Part shown: one piece after another, positions 17,772 through 26,376 of the stretch
Numbering within the stretch: position 1 is the stretch's first letter
Layout of the letters: the number at the start of each line of letters is the position of its first letter
Assembly: GCA_963522145.1 (NCBI GenBank)
Contig: CAUQXI010000001.1
Location: 62,001-126,000, forward strand
Length of the DNA: 64,000 bases
Reading direction: 5' to 3'
From: Mesorhizobium_B sp963522145
GTDB taxonomy: Bacteria > Pseudomonadota > Alphaproteobacteria > Rhizobiales > Rhizobiaceae
Notes under the pieces: generated by a model
The model's database searches: none
Told to the model about the DNA's origin: nothing
What the model saw: the letters and a program-made list of their open reading frames with translations, nothing else
Translations under genes and position numbers: made by a program

Positions 17772-19412
17772 ATGTCGCACGCGGAAAGCTACGATTACAT
17801 CATCGTCGGTGCCGGATCGGCAGGCTGTGTCTTGGCCAACCGGCTGAGCGCTGACCCGAACACTTCGGTGCTGCTGCTCGAGGCCGGCGGCTGGGACCGC
17901 GATCCGATGATCCACATCCCGCTTGGCTGGGGCAAGATTCTCACCGAGCGCCGTCATGACTGGATGTATTTCTGCGAGCCGGAAGAGAATGTCGGCGGGC
18001 GCCGGGTCGAATGCGCGCGCGGCAAGGTCATCGGCGGGTCGTCCTCCACCAATGCCATGGCCTATGTGCGGGGCAATCGCGGCGACTACGACCGCTGGGC
18101 GGCGAACGGGCTGCCGGACTGGTCCTATGACAAGGTGCTTCCCTATTTCCGCAAACAGGAGACCTGGGAAGGCGGCGAAAGCCGGTATCGGGGTGGCAAG
18201 GGGCCTCTCTCCACCCAGTTCTGCCGCTACAAGGACACGCTGATCGAGGCCTTTGCGCAAGCCAGCGTTGAGGCCGGATACGCCCAGACAGACGACTATA
18301 ATGGCGGGCGGCAGGAGGGTTTCGGCCGCCTCCAGATGACCATCGCCAAGGGCCGTCGCGCCTCGACGGCAACCGCCTATCTGCGGCCGGCGCTGAAGCG
18401 GCCGAACCTTTCTGTACTCACCGAAGCTGCCGCGACGAAGGTTCGCCTGGAAGGTGCCCGCGCTACCGGCGTGACGTTCACTCATCAGGGAGGTGAGCGG
18501 ACCGTGACCGCCCACAAGGAGGTGCTGCTCGCCGGCGGCGTCATCAACACGCCGCAGCTCCTGATGCTGTCCGGCGTCGGCGCTCCCGAGGAACTCGCCG
18601 CCCACGGCATCGAGACGCGGGTGGGTCTTCCGGGGATCGGCAAGAACCTGCAGGATCATGTCTCGGTGATCCTCATGTACCGGCGCAAGACGCCGGGGCC
18701 GTTCATCCGGAACATGCGCGCCGACCGCATCGCGCTCGACTTCGCGAAGACCTACCTCACGGGCAGCGGCTTCTCGGGCGACGTGCCGGGCGGGGTGGTG
18801 GCGTTCCTGAAGAGCGGACCGGAGCTGCCGCTGCCTGATGTGCAGCTCCTTTTCACGGCTGCTCCGCTTGCCGCGTGGCCCTACTTCAAGCCGTTCAAGG
18901 AGCCGTTCACGGACGGCTTCGCGACCCGGATCGTGGCAACGCAGCCGGAAAGCCGCGGCACGGTCAGGCTGACTTCGGCGGATCCATCCGCAGCACCGCT
19001 GATCCACCAGAACTTCCTGGCGTCGCCAAAAGATTGGGCATCACTTCGCGCCGGTTTCCGCGTCGCGCGCAATCTCGCCGCGCAGCCTGCCATGGAGCCC
19101 TTCGTCGCAGCCGAGTTCTTTCCCGGGCCCCAATGCCAGAGTGACGACGAGATCGACGAGCATATCCGCAAGACCTCGATCACTGTGCATCACCCGGCCG
19201 GCACCTGCCGGATGGGCAGCGACCCAGACTCGGTGGTCGATCCGGAACTGAAGGTGCGCGGGGTTTCCGGCCTTCGGGTGGTGGATGCGTCCGTCATGCC
19301 CGATCTCGTTTGCGGCAACATCAATGCGGCGGTGATCATGATCGCCGAGAAGGCCGCCGACCTCATCGCCAATACCCGTTCGACCGTCCGTGCCATGGAG
19401 GAAGCCGCCTGA
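17772..19412 (+). CDS. GMC oxidoreductase, probable 4-pyridoxate dehydrogenase
   Basis: This 546-residue choline-dehydrogenase-like FAD protein has an N-terminal YIIVGAGSAGCVLANRLS, the GMC signature ARGKVIGGSSSTNAMAYVRG, and C-terminal HHPAGTCRMG plus GNINAAV with the second active-site Asn. Its position between the decarboxylase gene and the FHMPC dehydrogenase gene equals that of the FAD-dependent 4-pyridoxate dehydrogenase in M. loti (recalled as mlr6792), which oxidises the 5-hydroxymethyl group to the aldehyde. No membrane helix is visible, although the M. loti activity was described as membrane-bound. Its stop codon overlaps the next start (TGATG). Confidence 0.85.
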   Translation: MSHAESYDYIIVGAGSAGCVLANRLSADPNTSVLLLEAGGWDRDPMIHIPLGWGKILTERRHDWMYFCEPEENVGGRRVECARGKVIGGSSSTNAMAYVRGNRGDYDRWAANGLPDWSYDKVLPYFRKQETWEGGESRYRGGKGPLSTQFCRYKDTLIEAFAQASVEAGYAQTDDYNGGRQEGFGRLQMTIAKGRRASTATAYLRPALKRPNLSVLTEAAATKVRLEGARATGVTFTHQGGERTVTAHKEVLLAGGVINTPQLLMLSGVGAPEELAAHGIETRVGLPGIGKNLQDHVSVILMYRRKTPGPFIRNMRADRIALDFAKTYLTGSGFSGDVPGGVVAFLKSGPELPLPDVQLLFTAAPLAAWPYFKPFKEPFTDGFATRIVATQPESRGTVRLTSADPSAAPLIHQNFLASPKDWASLRAGFRVARNLAAQPAMEPFVAAEFFPGPQCQSDDEIDEHIRKTSITVHHPAGTCRMGSDPDSVVDPELKVRGVSGLRVVDASVMPDLVCGNINAAVIMIAEKAADLIANTRSTVRAMEEAA

Positions 19413-20350
19413 TGATCCAGCGCATCGCCATCATCGGCCTCGGCACGATGGGCCCCGGCATGGCCGCGCGGCTCGCGAGGGGCGGCTTGCAGGTCGCGGC
19501 TTATGATGTTGCACCGGCGGCGATCGAGCGCGCGCAAGGGGCGCTGCGCATCGCGGAAGGCGTTCTCGACGCGCTCGGGATCGCACCGGCGGCGAGTGGG
19601 GCGGGCGCCGTTCGCTTCACGAGCGACATCGCCGACGCCGTGTCCGGCGCCGATCTCGTGATCGAGAACGTTCCGGAGAAGATCGAGATCAAGGCCGAGG
19701 TTTACCGCACGATCGATGGGCTGATCGGTGCGGACACGATCGTCGCGTCCGACACGTCCGGCATCCCGATCACCAAGCTGCAGGCGCACATCTCCCACCC
19801 CGCGCGCATGGTGGGCATGCACTGGTCGAACCCGCCGCATATCATTCCGATGATCGAGGTCATCGGGGGGGAACAGACGGCACCCGAAACGGTGCAGGCG
19901 ATCCGCGCCCTCATCCGCTCGCTCGGGCTCCTGCCGGTGCTGGTCAAGAAGGACGTGCCGGGCTTCGTGGAGAACCGGGTGCTTTATGCGCTGCTCCGCG
20001 AAGTGGTCGACCTCGTGGAAAACGGCGTGATCGAGCCCGAAGACATCGACACCTGCGTGTCCTGGGGTATTGGCTACAAGCTCGCCGTGGTGGGACCGAT
20101 GGCGCTACTCGATATGGCGGGCATGGACATCTACCATTCCGTGTCGACGTTCCTGAACGCCGAGCTCGCGGACCGCAAAAACGTGGCGCCGATGGTCGAA
20201 ACGCGCATCGCAGCCGGCAAGCTCGGCATCAAGTCGGGCGAGGGGATCTACGCCTACCCGCCCGAGCGCATCCCCGAACTTCAGCGCGAACGCGCGCGCA
20301 AGCTCGTCGCGATCCGCCGCATCCTTGAAGGAAGCGATCAGGCGTCATGA
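19412..20350 (+). CDS. FHMPC dehydrogenase (3-hydroxyacyl-CoA dehydrogenase family)
   Basis: This 312-residue protein has the GLGTMG dinucleotide motif at residues 9-14 and both domains of the 3-hydroxyacyl-CoA dehydrogenase family (VASDTSGIPITKL; GFVENRVLYALLREVVDLVENGV). In this pathway the fold oxidises the aldehyde of 5-formyl-3-hydroxy-2-methylpyridine-4-carboxylate to the dicarboxylate with NAD+, instead of acting on a CoA ester. The start overlaps the preceding stop (TGATG), and its end overlaps the TRAP small permease gene by 4 bases, so the operon continues into transport genes. The specific activity is inferred from synteny. Confidence 0.87.
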   Translation: MIQRIAIIGLGTMGPGMAARLARGGLQVAAYDVAPAAIERAQGALRIAEGVLDALGIAPAASGAGAVRFTSDIADAVSGADLVIENVPEKIEIKAEVYRTIDGLIGADTIVASDTSGIPITKLQAHISHPARMVGMHWSNPPHIIPMIEVIGGEQTAPETVQAIRALIRSLGLLPVLVKKDVPGFVENRVLYALLREVVDLVENGVIEPEDIDTCVSWGIGYKLAVVGPMALLDMAGMDIYHSVSTFLNAELADRKNVAPMVETRIAAGKLGIKSGEGIYAYPPERIPELQRERARKLVAIRRILEGSDQAS

Positions 20351-20901
20351 GCGTGATCGAAGCCATGCATCCGGAGCAGGAACCGCAGCGGCCGGTGCCG
20401 TCGCGCTTCGCAGGCTCGGCGATGGGCTGGCTCCATACCCTGCTTGGTTTGACCCTGCTGGTGGTTGTCGCGATCAACGTGGCGAACGCGGTCGGGCGCT
20501 ACCTATTCGGCGTTTCGCCCGTCGGCGCGGATGAGCTCATGGTGTATGTCGTGATCTGGGCGGTGATGATTGCGGCGATCCTGTCCCTGATCCTGCGCTC
20601 TCACATCAACGTCAATCTCCTGCCTCTCTACACCACGGGACGGACGCGCCACTTCCTTCACGTCATCCACGACGCCGCCGCGATCTTCGCCTGCGGCTAC
20701 GCGACATATGCGTCCTGGTTCTTTATCGGCCGCATCTCGAGGCTTGGCGTGACGAGCATGGGCCTCGGCCTGCCGATGACGATTCCCCACGGCGCGCTGC
20801 TGGTGGGCTTCGGCGGCCTGACCCTTGTAGGCATCGTCATGTTCGTTCGTGATGTTCTGGCGATGGTCCGAAACGTCCCCCACGCCGAGGTCGTGCCATG
20901 A
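20347..20901 (+). CDS. dctQ: TRAP transporter small permease (DctQ family)
   Basis: This 184-residue protein has four membrane helices in the DctQ pattern (LLGLTLLVVVAINVANAVGRYLFG...ADELMVYVVIWAVMIAAILSL...). The gene overlaps FHMPC dehydrogenase upstream and dctM downstream, each by 4 bases (ATGA), so it is translationally coupled into the B6 operon. With dctM and the binding protein it would form a sodium-driven importer for a carboxylate-type substrate. A B6 vitamer or 4-pyridoxate is the obvious candidate from context. Confidence 0.9.
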   Translation: MSVIEAMHPEQEPQRPVPSRFAGSAMGWLHTLLGLTLLVVVAINVANAVGRYLFGVSPVGADELMVYVVIWAVMIAAILSLILRSHINVNLLPLYTTGRTRHFLHVIHDAAAIFACGYATYASWFFIGRISRLGVTSMGLGLPMTIPHGALLVGFGGLTLVGIVMFVRDVLAMVRNVPHAEVVP

Positions 20902-22169
20902 TCGCGACGCTCGGCATCCTTCCGCTGCTGCTGCTCGCGGCCGGGACGCCGGTGTTCATCGTGTTCCTCGCCGCGGTCGTGGCGACGATGCTGTTCGTTC
21001 TGCCCATACCTCCCGTGGCGTTGCAGCAGGTGCTGTTCGGCGGGCTCGACAATTACGCGCTGCTCGCGATCCCCTTCTTCGTGCTCGCGGGCGAATTGAT
21101 GAGCACCAGCGGCATCGCGAACCGCCTCATCAACTGGGCGATGGCCATGGTCGGGCGTGTTCCGGGCAGCCTCGCAGTCGCGACGGTGGGCGCCTCGACC
21201 GTGATCGGCGCGATCAGCGGATCGAGCGTGGCCTCCGTCGCAGCGCTGAGCAAGACGCTCTATCCGAGGCTGGTTTCTTCCGGCTACGGCGCGGAGCGGG
21301 CCGGCGGGCTGATCGCCTCCGCAGGCGCGATCGACATCATCATTCCGCCGAGCATCGCCATGATCCTCTACGGCCTTGCGGCGGAACAGTCGATCCCGCA
21401 ACTCTTCATGGCCGGCGTGCTTCCGGGCCTCCTGATGGCGGTGATGATGGCGGCATTCGTGGTGATCGTCGCAATCAGGAACAGTATTCCCAGCGAAGGC
21501 CGCTTCGAGCCGAGGGTGGCCTGGCTGGCGACGAAGGAAGCCTTCTGGGCGCTTCTCATGCCGATCTTCGTGCTCGGCGGCATCTATACGGGCATCTTCT
21601 CGCCGACCGAAGCGGGCGGGTTCGCCTGTGTCTATGCGATCGTGGTGGCGCTCTTCATCTACCGGACCATGACGATCGCGGACGTGATCCGGGCCGCCGG
21701 GAATTCGGCGATGCTGTCGGGTCAGATCCTCATCATCGTCGCGGCCGCCGGCGTGATCACCTGGATGCTGACGACGCAAGGGCTTCCCCAGGAAATCACC
21801 GCCTGGATCGGGGCGCTTCATCTCAGCGCGTTCTCCTTCCTGCTTGCCGTCAACATCGTGCTGCTGGTCATCGGCTGCTTCCTCGATCCGACCTCGGCGA
21901 TCCTCGTTTTCGCGCCGCTCCTCGTTCCAATTGCGATCTCGCTTGGGATCGACCCGATCCATTTCGGCATCATCATGAGCGTGAACCTCGCCATCGGCAT
22001 GTTCACCCCGCCCTTCGGGCTCAATATCTTTGTCGCCCAGTCGGTCACCGGCCTGCCGGCGCATGTGCTTTATCGCGGGGTGGCGCCCTTCGTGGTGGTG
22101 CTGATCGCCGCGCTTCTCATCATCACCTATGTGCCGGCGCTCTCGCTGGTGCTCGGCCGGTCGCTTTAA
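20898..22169 (+). CDS. dctM: TRAP transporter large permease (DctM family)
   Basis: This 423-residue protein has about twelve membrane helices with DctM hallmarks: FAGELMSTSGIANRLINWA-type segment, GAISGSSVASVAALSKTLYP, and IDIIIPPSIAMILYG. It forms the transport subunit of the TRAP system together with the adjacent DctQ- and DctP-like proteins. The coupling to dctQ (4-base overlap) and the 19-base gap to the binding-protein gene argue for one transcript. Confidence 0.92.
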   Translation: MIATLGILPLLLLAAGTPVFIVFLAAVVATMLFVLPIPPVALQQVLFGGLDNYALLAIPFFVLAGELMSTSGIANRLINWAMAMVGRVPGSLAVATVGASTVIGAISGSSVASVAALSKTLYPRLVSSGYGAERAGGLIASAGAIDIIIPPSIAMILYGLAAEQSIPQLFMAGVLPGLLMAVMMAAFVVIVAIRNSIPSEGRFEPRVAWLATKEAFWALLMPIFVLGGIYTGIFSPTEAGGFACVYAIVVALFIYRTMTIADVIRAAGNSAMLSGQILIIVAAAGVITWMLTTQGLPQEITAWIGALHLSAFSFLLAVNIVLLVIGCFLDPTSAILVFAPLLVPIAISLGIDPIHFGIIMSVNLAIGMFTPPFGLNIFVAQSVTGLPAHVLYRGVAPFVVVLIAALLIITYVPALSLVLGRSL

Positions 22170-22188
22170 AAAGAAGAAGGGGAATCAC

Positions 22189-23196
22189 ATGCTGTCGAAA
22201 CTGCTCAGAACCGCTGCGATCGCCACGGTGATGGCGTTGCTGCCGCTGGCTCCAGCCGGGGCGCAGACGACCATGAAGCTCGCCTCGGCGACCATCAACG
22301 ACGTGCAGCATGAGTGGCAGAAGGTGTTCGCGGCCGAGCTTCAGGCCCGTGTCGGCGATGCCGTGAAGACAGAAATCTACCCGGCCAGCCAGCTCGGCGC
22401 GATCCCACGCCTCGCGGAAGGCGTGCTGCTCGGCACGATCGAAGCCTTCACCACGCCGACTTCCTTCATGACCAATGTCGATCCGCGCTTCCAGGCCTTT
22501 GACGTGCCCGGCCTTTTCAAGTCTCCGCAAGATGTGGACAATGCCATCCACGATCCCGAATACCGCCAGCACCTGGAAGAGATGTTCCTCGACAAGGGCC
22601 TGCGCGTCATCGGTGCGATCTACAACAGCCCCACCGTGGTCTTCACGAAGAACGAGGTGACGACGCTTGCCGGCATGCGCGGCCTCAAGGTGCGCACTTT
22701 TGCCTCGCCGCTCCAGATCAAGCCGATGGAAGCGCTCGGCGCAACGCCCGTTCCGCTGGCCCTGACGGAGGTCATCCCGCAGCTCGAATCCGGCGGTCTC
22801 GACGGCATGCTCGTCGGGATGCCGATCCTGACCGCGTTCAAGTATTACGATGTCGGCAAGCACATTCTCGACCTTCGCTTCGCGGAAATCGTCTCCGTGA
22901 CCGTCGTCAACGAGGACTGGTTCCAGATGCAGACGCCCGAGGTCAAGGCCGCGATCATCGAGGCGGGACGTGCGGCGGAACAGAAGGTGTTCCCGTGGGG
23001 CGTTTCCAATGTCGAGAAGACCTACAAGGTCTGGACCGACAATGGCGGCGTCGTCCACGAGCTGTCGGCCGAGGACCAAGCGAAAATGGAAGGCGATTTC
23101 GCCAAGGTCGCGGCGGATATCCTGAGTGGCGAGCCGGCAGTTCAGGCGGAATATGAGCGCCTTCGCGCGCTCGTCGACGCAAAGGCGGCGAAGTGA
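22189..23196 (+). CDS. dctP: TRAP transporter substrate-binding protein (DctP family)
   Basis: This 335-residue periplasmic protein has a Sec signal peptide ending PAGAQ and the DctP fold: LASATINDVQHEWQKVFAAEL, the YPASQLGAIPRLAEGVLLGTIEAF segment, and the conserved GLKVRTFASPLQIKPMEALGATPVPLALTEVIPQLESGGLDGM region. The Arg in LKVRTF normally makes a salt bridge to a carboxylate of the ligand, which would favour an acidic substrate such as 4-pyridoxate. That is inference. ATG 22189 has AGGGG 9 bases upstream. Confidence 0.9.
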   Translation: MLSKLLRTAAIATVMALLPLAPAGAQTTMKLASATINDVQHEWQKVFAAELQARVGDAVKTEIYPASQLGAIPRLAEGVLLGTIEAFTTPTSFMTNVDPRFQAFDVPGLFKSPQDVDNAIHDPEYRQHLEEMFLDKGLRVIGAIYNSPTVVFTKNEVTTLAGMRGLKVRTFASPLQIKPMEALGATPVPLALTEVIPQLESGGLDGMLVGMPILTAFKYYDVGKHILDLRFAEIVSVTVVNEDWFQMQTPEVKAAIIEAGRAAEQKVFPWGVSNVEKTYKVWTDNGGVVHELSAEDQAKMEGDFAKVAADILSGEPAVQAEYERLRALVDAKAAK

Positions 23197-23213
23197 ACGC
23201 CGGCGTGCTGACC

Positions 23214-23621
23214 TTATCGGCAGTCGAGCCGGGAAGCACCGGCGCGGCAATCGAGCGCCTGGGGCGTCGGCTGCGCGCGTGGAAGCGACAGGGTCCAGCG
23301 CGTTTCATAGGTGCGCCCCTTTATGCCGCACCAGGCTCGCTCCACGGGCAAGGCTTCGCCTTTTGCGTTCAAAACGGCCCAGGTGCCGCTTTGATTATCG
23401 AAGCGCAGGTCGAGCCTGGCGCTGGCTCCCGGGGCGACGCTGGCGAGATCGGTGGCGAACCAGTGCGCAATTTCCGCCTGGCACAGGATGGTCGATGTTC
23501 CCGAATTGGAAATCTGCGTCGGCATGGAAACCAGGTGCGCAAGATCCACCGTCTTGCCGGCTGTGGCAGGTTCGATCATCAATAAACATGCGGAGGCAGC
23601 GACAGGGAGAAGCAGACGCAT
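23214..23621 (-). CDS. Secreted small hypothetical protein, antisense within the B6 locus
   Basis: This 135-residue protein has a signal peptide (MRLLLPVAASACLLMIEPATAG) and a compact mature part with three or four cysteines (TSTILCQAEIAHW, ERAWCGIKG, ALDCRAG, RLDCR), suggesting a disulfide-bonded periplasmic protein. I do not recognise the family. It is the only leftward gene between the TRAP and ABC modules and is not obviously part of B6 metabolism. Confidence 0.7.
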   Translation of the reverse strand: MRLLLPVAASACLLMIEPATAGKTVDLAHLVSMPTQISNSGTSTILCQAEIAHWFATDLASVAPGASARLDLRFDNQSGTWAVLNAKGEALPVERAWCGIKGRTYETRWTLSLPRAQPTPQALDCRAGASRLDCR

Positions 23622-23705
23622 CGAATGTCCTTTGATGATCAGGAGTTTTTGATCGAGAAGGCTGAATCATAAAAAGTGACAACTGCAAAGTAAATGGGGA
23701 ATACT

Positions 23706-24746
23706 ATGAAAACGAAGATGAGATACGGTATTGTTTGTGCGCTGGTGGCGTCATTTATCGCGGGAACTGCGGTTGCTGCCGAGGTGAAGTCTATCGCGAT
23801 CCTGACTCCTGAAGAGGGCACGGATTTCGGCTGGAACCAGCAGGGCGTCGATGCGGCAAAAGCCGCAGCCAAGGCCGCCGGCATCGAGGTCACCGTCGCT
23901 TCCGGCCTCGGCTATGGCGACGTGCGTCCGACGATGCGTGAGATCGCGGCGGACGGGGCGAGCCTCATCATTGCGCATGCCAGCGGCTATGCGACGTCCG
24001 CGCCTGAGATTGCCGACGAGACCAAGGTTCCGGTCGCGATCGTCGATTCTCCCAACGCGCTCAAGAAGGGCCTCGTCGCCGACTATACGCTGAGCGGCCA
24101 TGAAGGTGCCTATCTGGCCGGGCGCATGGCGGCGAAGGTGAGCCGCTCCAAGCATGTCGGCATCGTCGTGTCGGGCGAGCCGCCGTCATGGAACTCGCAG
24201 TCGTCGGCATTCGCCAAGGGCGTCAAGGCGGAGAATGCGGATGTGAAGATCACCTATGCGGTGATCGGGCCTGCCGCCTACAGCGATGCGGCCGGCGGAC
24301 GCCGGGTGACCGAAAGCGTGATCGCGGCCGGGGCCGACATCATCTTCGGCCAAGGCAACGGATCGAGCTTTGGCATGCTGCAGGCGGTGGAAACCACCAA
24401 GGCGGCCGACGGACAGGGCGTGCTCTTCATCGACGTGATCGGCGACAAGACCTCGGTTGCCAAGGACTACCTCCTGACCTCCGTCGTGTGGGACATCACG
24501 CCCGTCTATTCGGCGATGATCCAGGATCTGAAGGACGACACCTTCGGCACCAAGCCTTACACGATCGGCCTGGCCAACAATTCGGTGAAGCTGATCAAGA
24601 CCAGCAAGGTTCCGGACAATGTCTGGGCCGAGATCCAGGCCCTCCGCGAGCAGATCATCTCGGGCGAGATCAAGGTCGAGCCGGCCTTCGAGGCGACGGC
24701 CGTGCGCGCTCTGATGACCGACGTTTCGGCCGCAGCGCCGCAGTAA
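23706..24746 (+). CDS. BMP-family ABC transporter substrate-binding protein
   Basis: This 346-residue protein has a signal peptide (ending AGTAVAAE) and the PnrA/Med fold of the basic-membrane-protein family (IAILTPEEGTDFGWNQQGVDAAKAAA; FIDVIGDKTSVAKDYLLTSVVWD). Characterised members bind nucleosides, but autoinducer- and other-ligand members exist. Here it begins a four-gene importer lying between B6 enzyme genes, so a B6 vitamer is a plausible ligand: pyridoxal and pyridoxamine are small heteroaromatics. ATG 23706 follows GGGGAA; an ATG at 23694 is an alternative. Confidence 0.88.
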   Translation: MKTKMRYGIVCALVASFIAGTAVAAEVKSIAILTPEEGTDFGWNQQGVDAAKAAAKAAGIEVTVASGLGYGDVRPTMREIAADGASLIIAHASGYATSAPEIADETKVPVAIVDSPNALKKGLVADYTLSGHEGAYLAGRMAAKVSRSKHVGIVVSGEPPSWNSQSSAFAKGVKAENADVKITYAVIGPAAYSDAAGGRRVTESVIAAGADIIFGQGNGSSFGMLQAVETTKAADGQGVLFIDVIGDKTSVAKDYLLTSVVWDITPVYSAMIQDLKDDTFGTKPYTIGLANNSVKLIKTSKVPDNVWAEIQALREQIISGEIKVEPAFEATAVRALMTDVSAAAPQ

Positions 24747-24816
24747 CGTGCGATCAATGGCGGGAGGGGCCGCGCGGTCCCTCTCGCCGCTTCCTCAAGC
24801 AGGCAGACATTCGATC

Positions 24817-26376
24817 ATGCAACCGACTGGAGATCGGCCCGAAGCGAGACCGCCGATCGTTTCGCTGGAAGGCGTCACCAAGCGCTTCCCCGGCATCGTC
24901 GCCAATGACAAGGTCGACCTGCAGATCAGGGCGGGCGAGGTCCATGTGCTTCTGGGCGAAAACGGAGCCGGCAAGTCGACCTTGATCGGCATGTTGTCGG
25001 GGCTCCAGCAGCCTGACGAAGGGCAGATTTTGGTCGATGGGCAACCGACGCGGATCGGGTCGCCGAGCCATGCGCTTTCATTAGGTATCGGCACCGTCTT
25101 CCAGCACAATATGCTGGTCCCAAGCCTTACCGTCGCCGAGAATATGGCGTTGGGCGGACGCTGGTGGCAGCGCCCCGCGCTTGGCGAGCTCAGCCGCCGC
25201 GTCGAGGAGATCGGCCGGCCGCTCGGCATTACCCTCAATCTTCAGGCGCGCGTTTCCGAATTGTCTCTCGGTGAGCAGCAGCAAGTCGAGATCGTGCGCG
25301 CCCTGCTGCGCGACAGCCGGCTTCTGATCCTCGACGAGGCGACATCGATGCTGACGCCGAACGGCATCGAGGAACTCGGCGCGCTCATGCGCCGCCTTGT
25401 CGAGCGCGGCCTGGCTGTCGTGTTCATCACGCACAAGCTGCGCGAGGCAACCGAGTTCGGCGATCGCATCTCCGTGCTCAAGCTCGGCCGCAAGGTGGGC
25501 GAGATCGCGCCTGAGCGTCTGCGCGCGATGGACCAATCGGCGTTGATCGATGAGGTCGTCACCATGATGTTCGGTCGGCAGGCCGGCGATGCCAGCGTCC
25601 AGGTGCCGCCGCGTGCCGTCACGGGTGAGGCGCTTCTGGATGTCAATCGCCTCAGCGTGCCGGCGACCGCGGATGCGCCGGGGCTCGAGGATGTGTCCTT
25701 CTCGGTCGAGGCGGGCGAAATCCTCGGGATCGCGGGGATCGACGGCAACGGCCAGAAGCAGCTTGCCGAGGCGCTGGCCGGGCAGCGCGCGGTTGCAGGC
25801 GGGACCGTCAGGCTTGGCGGCCAATCGTTGGACGGGCTCGATGTCGGCGCGCGGCGCAGGCTGGGATTGCGCTATTTGACCGATGACCGGCTTGGCGAGG
25901 GAACGGTCGGAACCTTTCCCGTTTCCATCAACTACTTCCTCAAGCAGATCGGCGAAGAGCCGCACTGGCGGTTCGGCCTTGAGCAAGCCGGAGCGATCGA
26001 CGCCCGCGCAGGCGAACTGACCAGACACTACGATGTCCGCACGCCGAGCCTGGCGACGCCCATCGCCCGGCTGTCGGGCGGCAATATTCAGAAGGTGCTG
26101 ATCGCGCGCGAGCTGGCCGACGGCGCCCGCGCGGTGATCTTCAACAAGCCGACCTACGGGCTCGATCTCGCCAACACGCTCGCGACGCGGCAGCGTATCC
26201 GCGACATTGCCGCGAAGGGTCTGGCGGTGCTGCTGATTTCCACCGATCTCGAGGAACTGCTGAGCATGTGCCACCGCCTCGCCGTCATCTCGCAAGGCCG
26301 CCTTGTGGGCACGGTCGACAATTCGGAAAATGCGGGCGAGCGGGTCGGCCGGCTGATGATCGGGCTTGCGGCATGA
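24817..26376 (+). CDS. ABC importer ATPase, two-domain nucleoside/sugar type
   Basis: This 519-residue protein has two fused nucleotide-binding domains. The first has a full Walker A (GENGAGKST), signature LSLGEQQQVEI and Walker B (LLILDEATSML). The second has the diverged P-loop GIDGNGQKQLAEAL and LSGGNIQKVLIAREL, the usual arrangement in BMP-linked nucleoside importers, where only one site is fully canonical. It energises the transporter formed with the next two permeases. ATG 24817 is inferred as the start of homology. Its end overlaps the first permease gene (ATGA). Confidence 0.9.
   Translation: MQPTGDRPEARPPIVSLEGVTKRFPGIVANDKVDLQIRAGEVHVLLGENGAGKSTLIGMLSGLQQPDEGQILVDGQPTRIGSPSHALSLGIGTVFQHNMLVPSLTVAENMALGGRWWQRPALGELSRRVEEIGRPLGITLNLQARVSELSLGEQQQVEIVRALLRDSRLLILDEATSMLTPNGIEELGALMRRLVERGLAVVFITHKLREATEFGDRISVLKLGRKVGEIAPERLRAMDQSALIDEVVTMMFGRQAGDASVQVPPRAVTGEALLDVNRLSVPATADAPGLEDVSFSVEAGEILGIAGIDGNGQKQLAEALAGQRAVAGGTVRLGGQSLDGLDVGARRRLGLRYLTDDRLGEGTVGTFPVSINYFLKQIGEEPHWRFGLEQAGAIDARAGELTRHYDVRTPSLATPIARLSGGNIQKVLIARELADGARAVIFNKPTYGLDLANTLATRQRIRDIAAKGLAVLLISTDLEELLSMCHRLAVISQGRLVGTVDNSENAGERVGRLMIGLAA

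Noticed and set aside
16932..19007. A 691-codon open frame on the minus strand across the decarboxylase and GMC genes
   Set aside because: It is antisense to two genes with clear active-site motifs, its translation is Arg/His/Gln-rich without domains, and it arises from high GC in the third codon position.
20697..22231. Long antisense and frame-shifted frames over dctQ/dctM
   Set aside because: Low-complexity His/Asp/Arg-rich translations without motifs; the TRAP permeases in the other frame are unambiguous.
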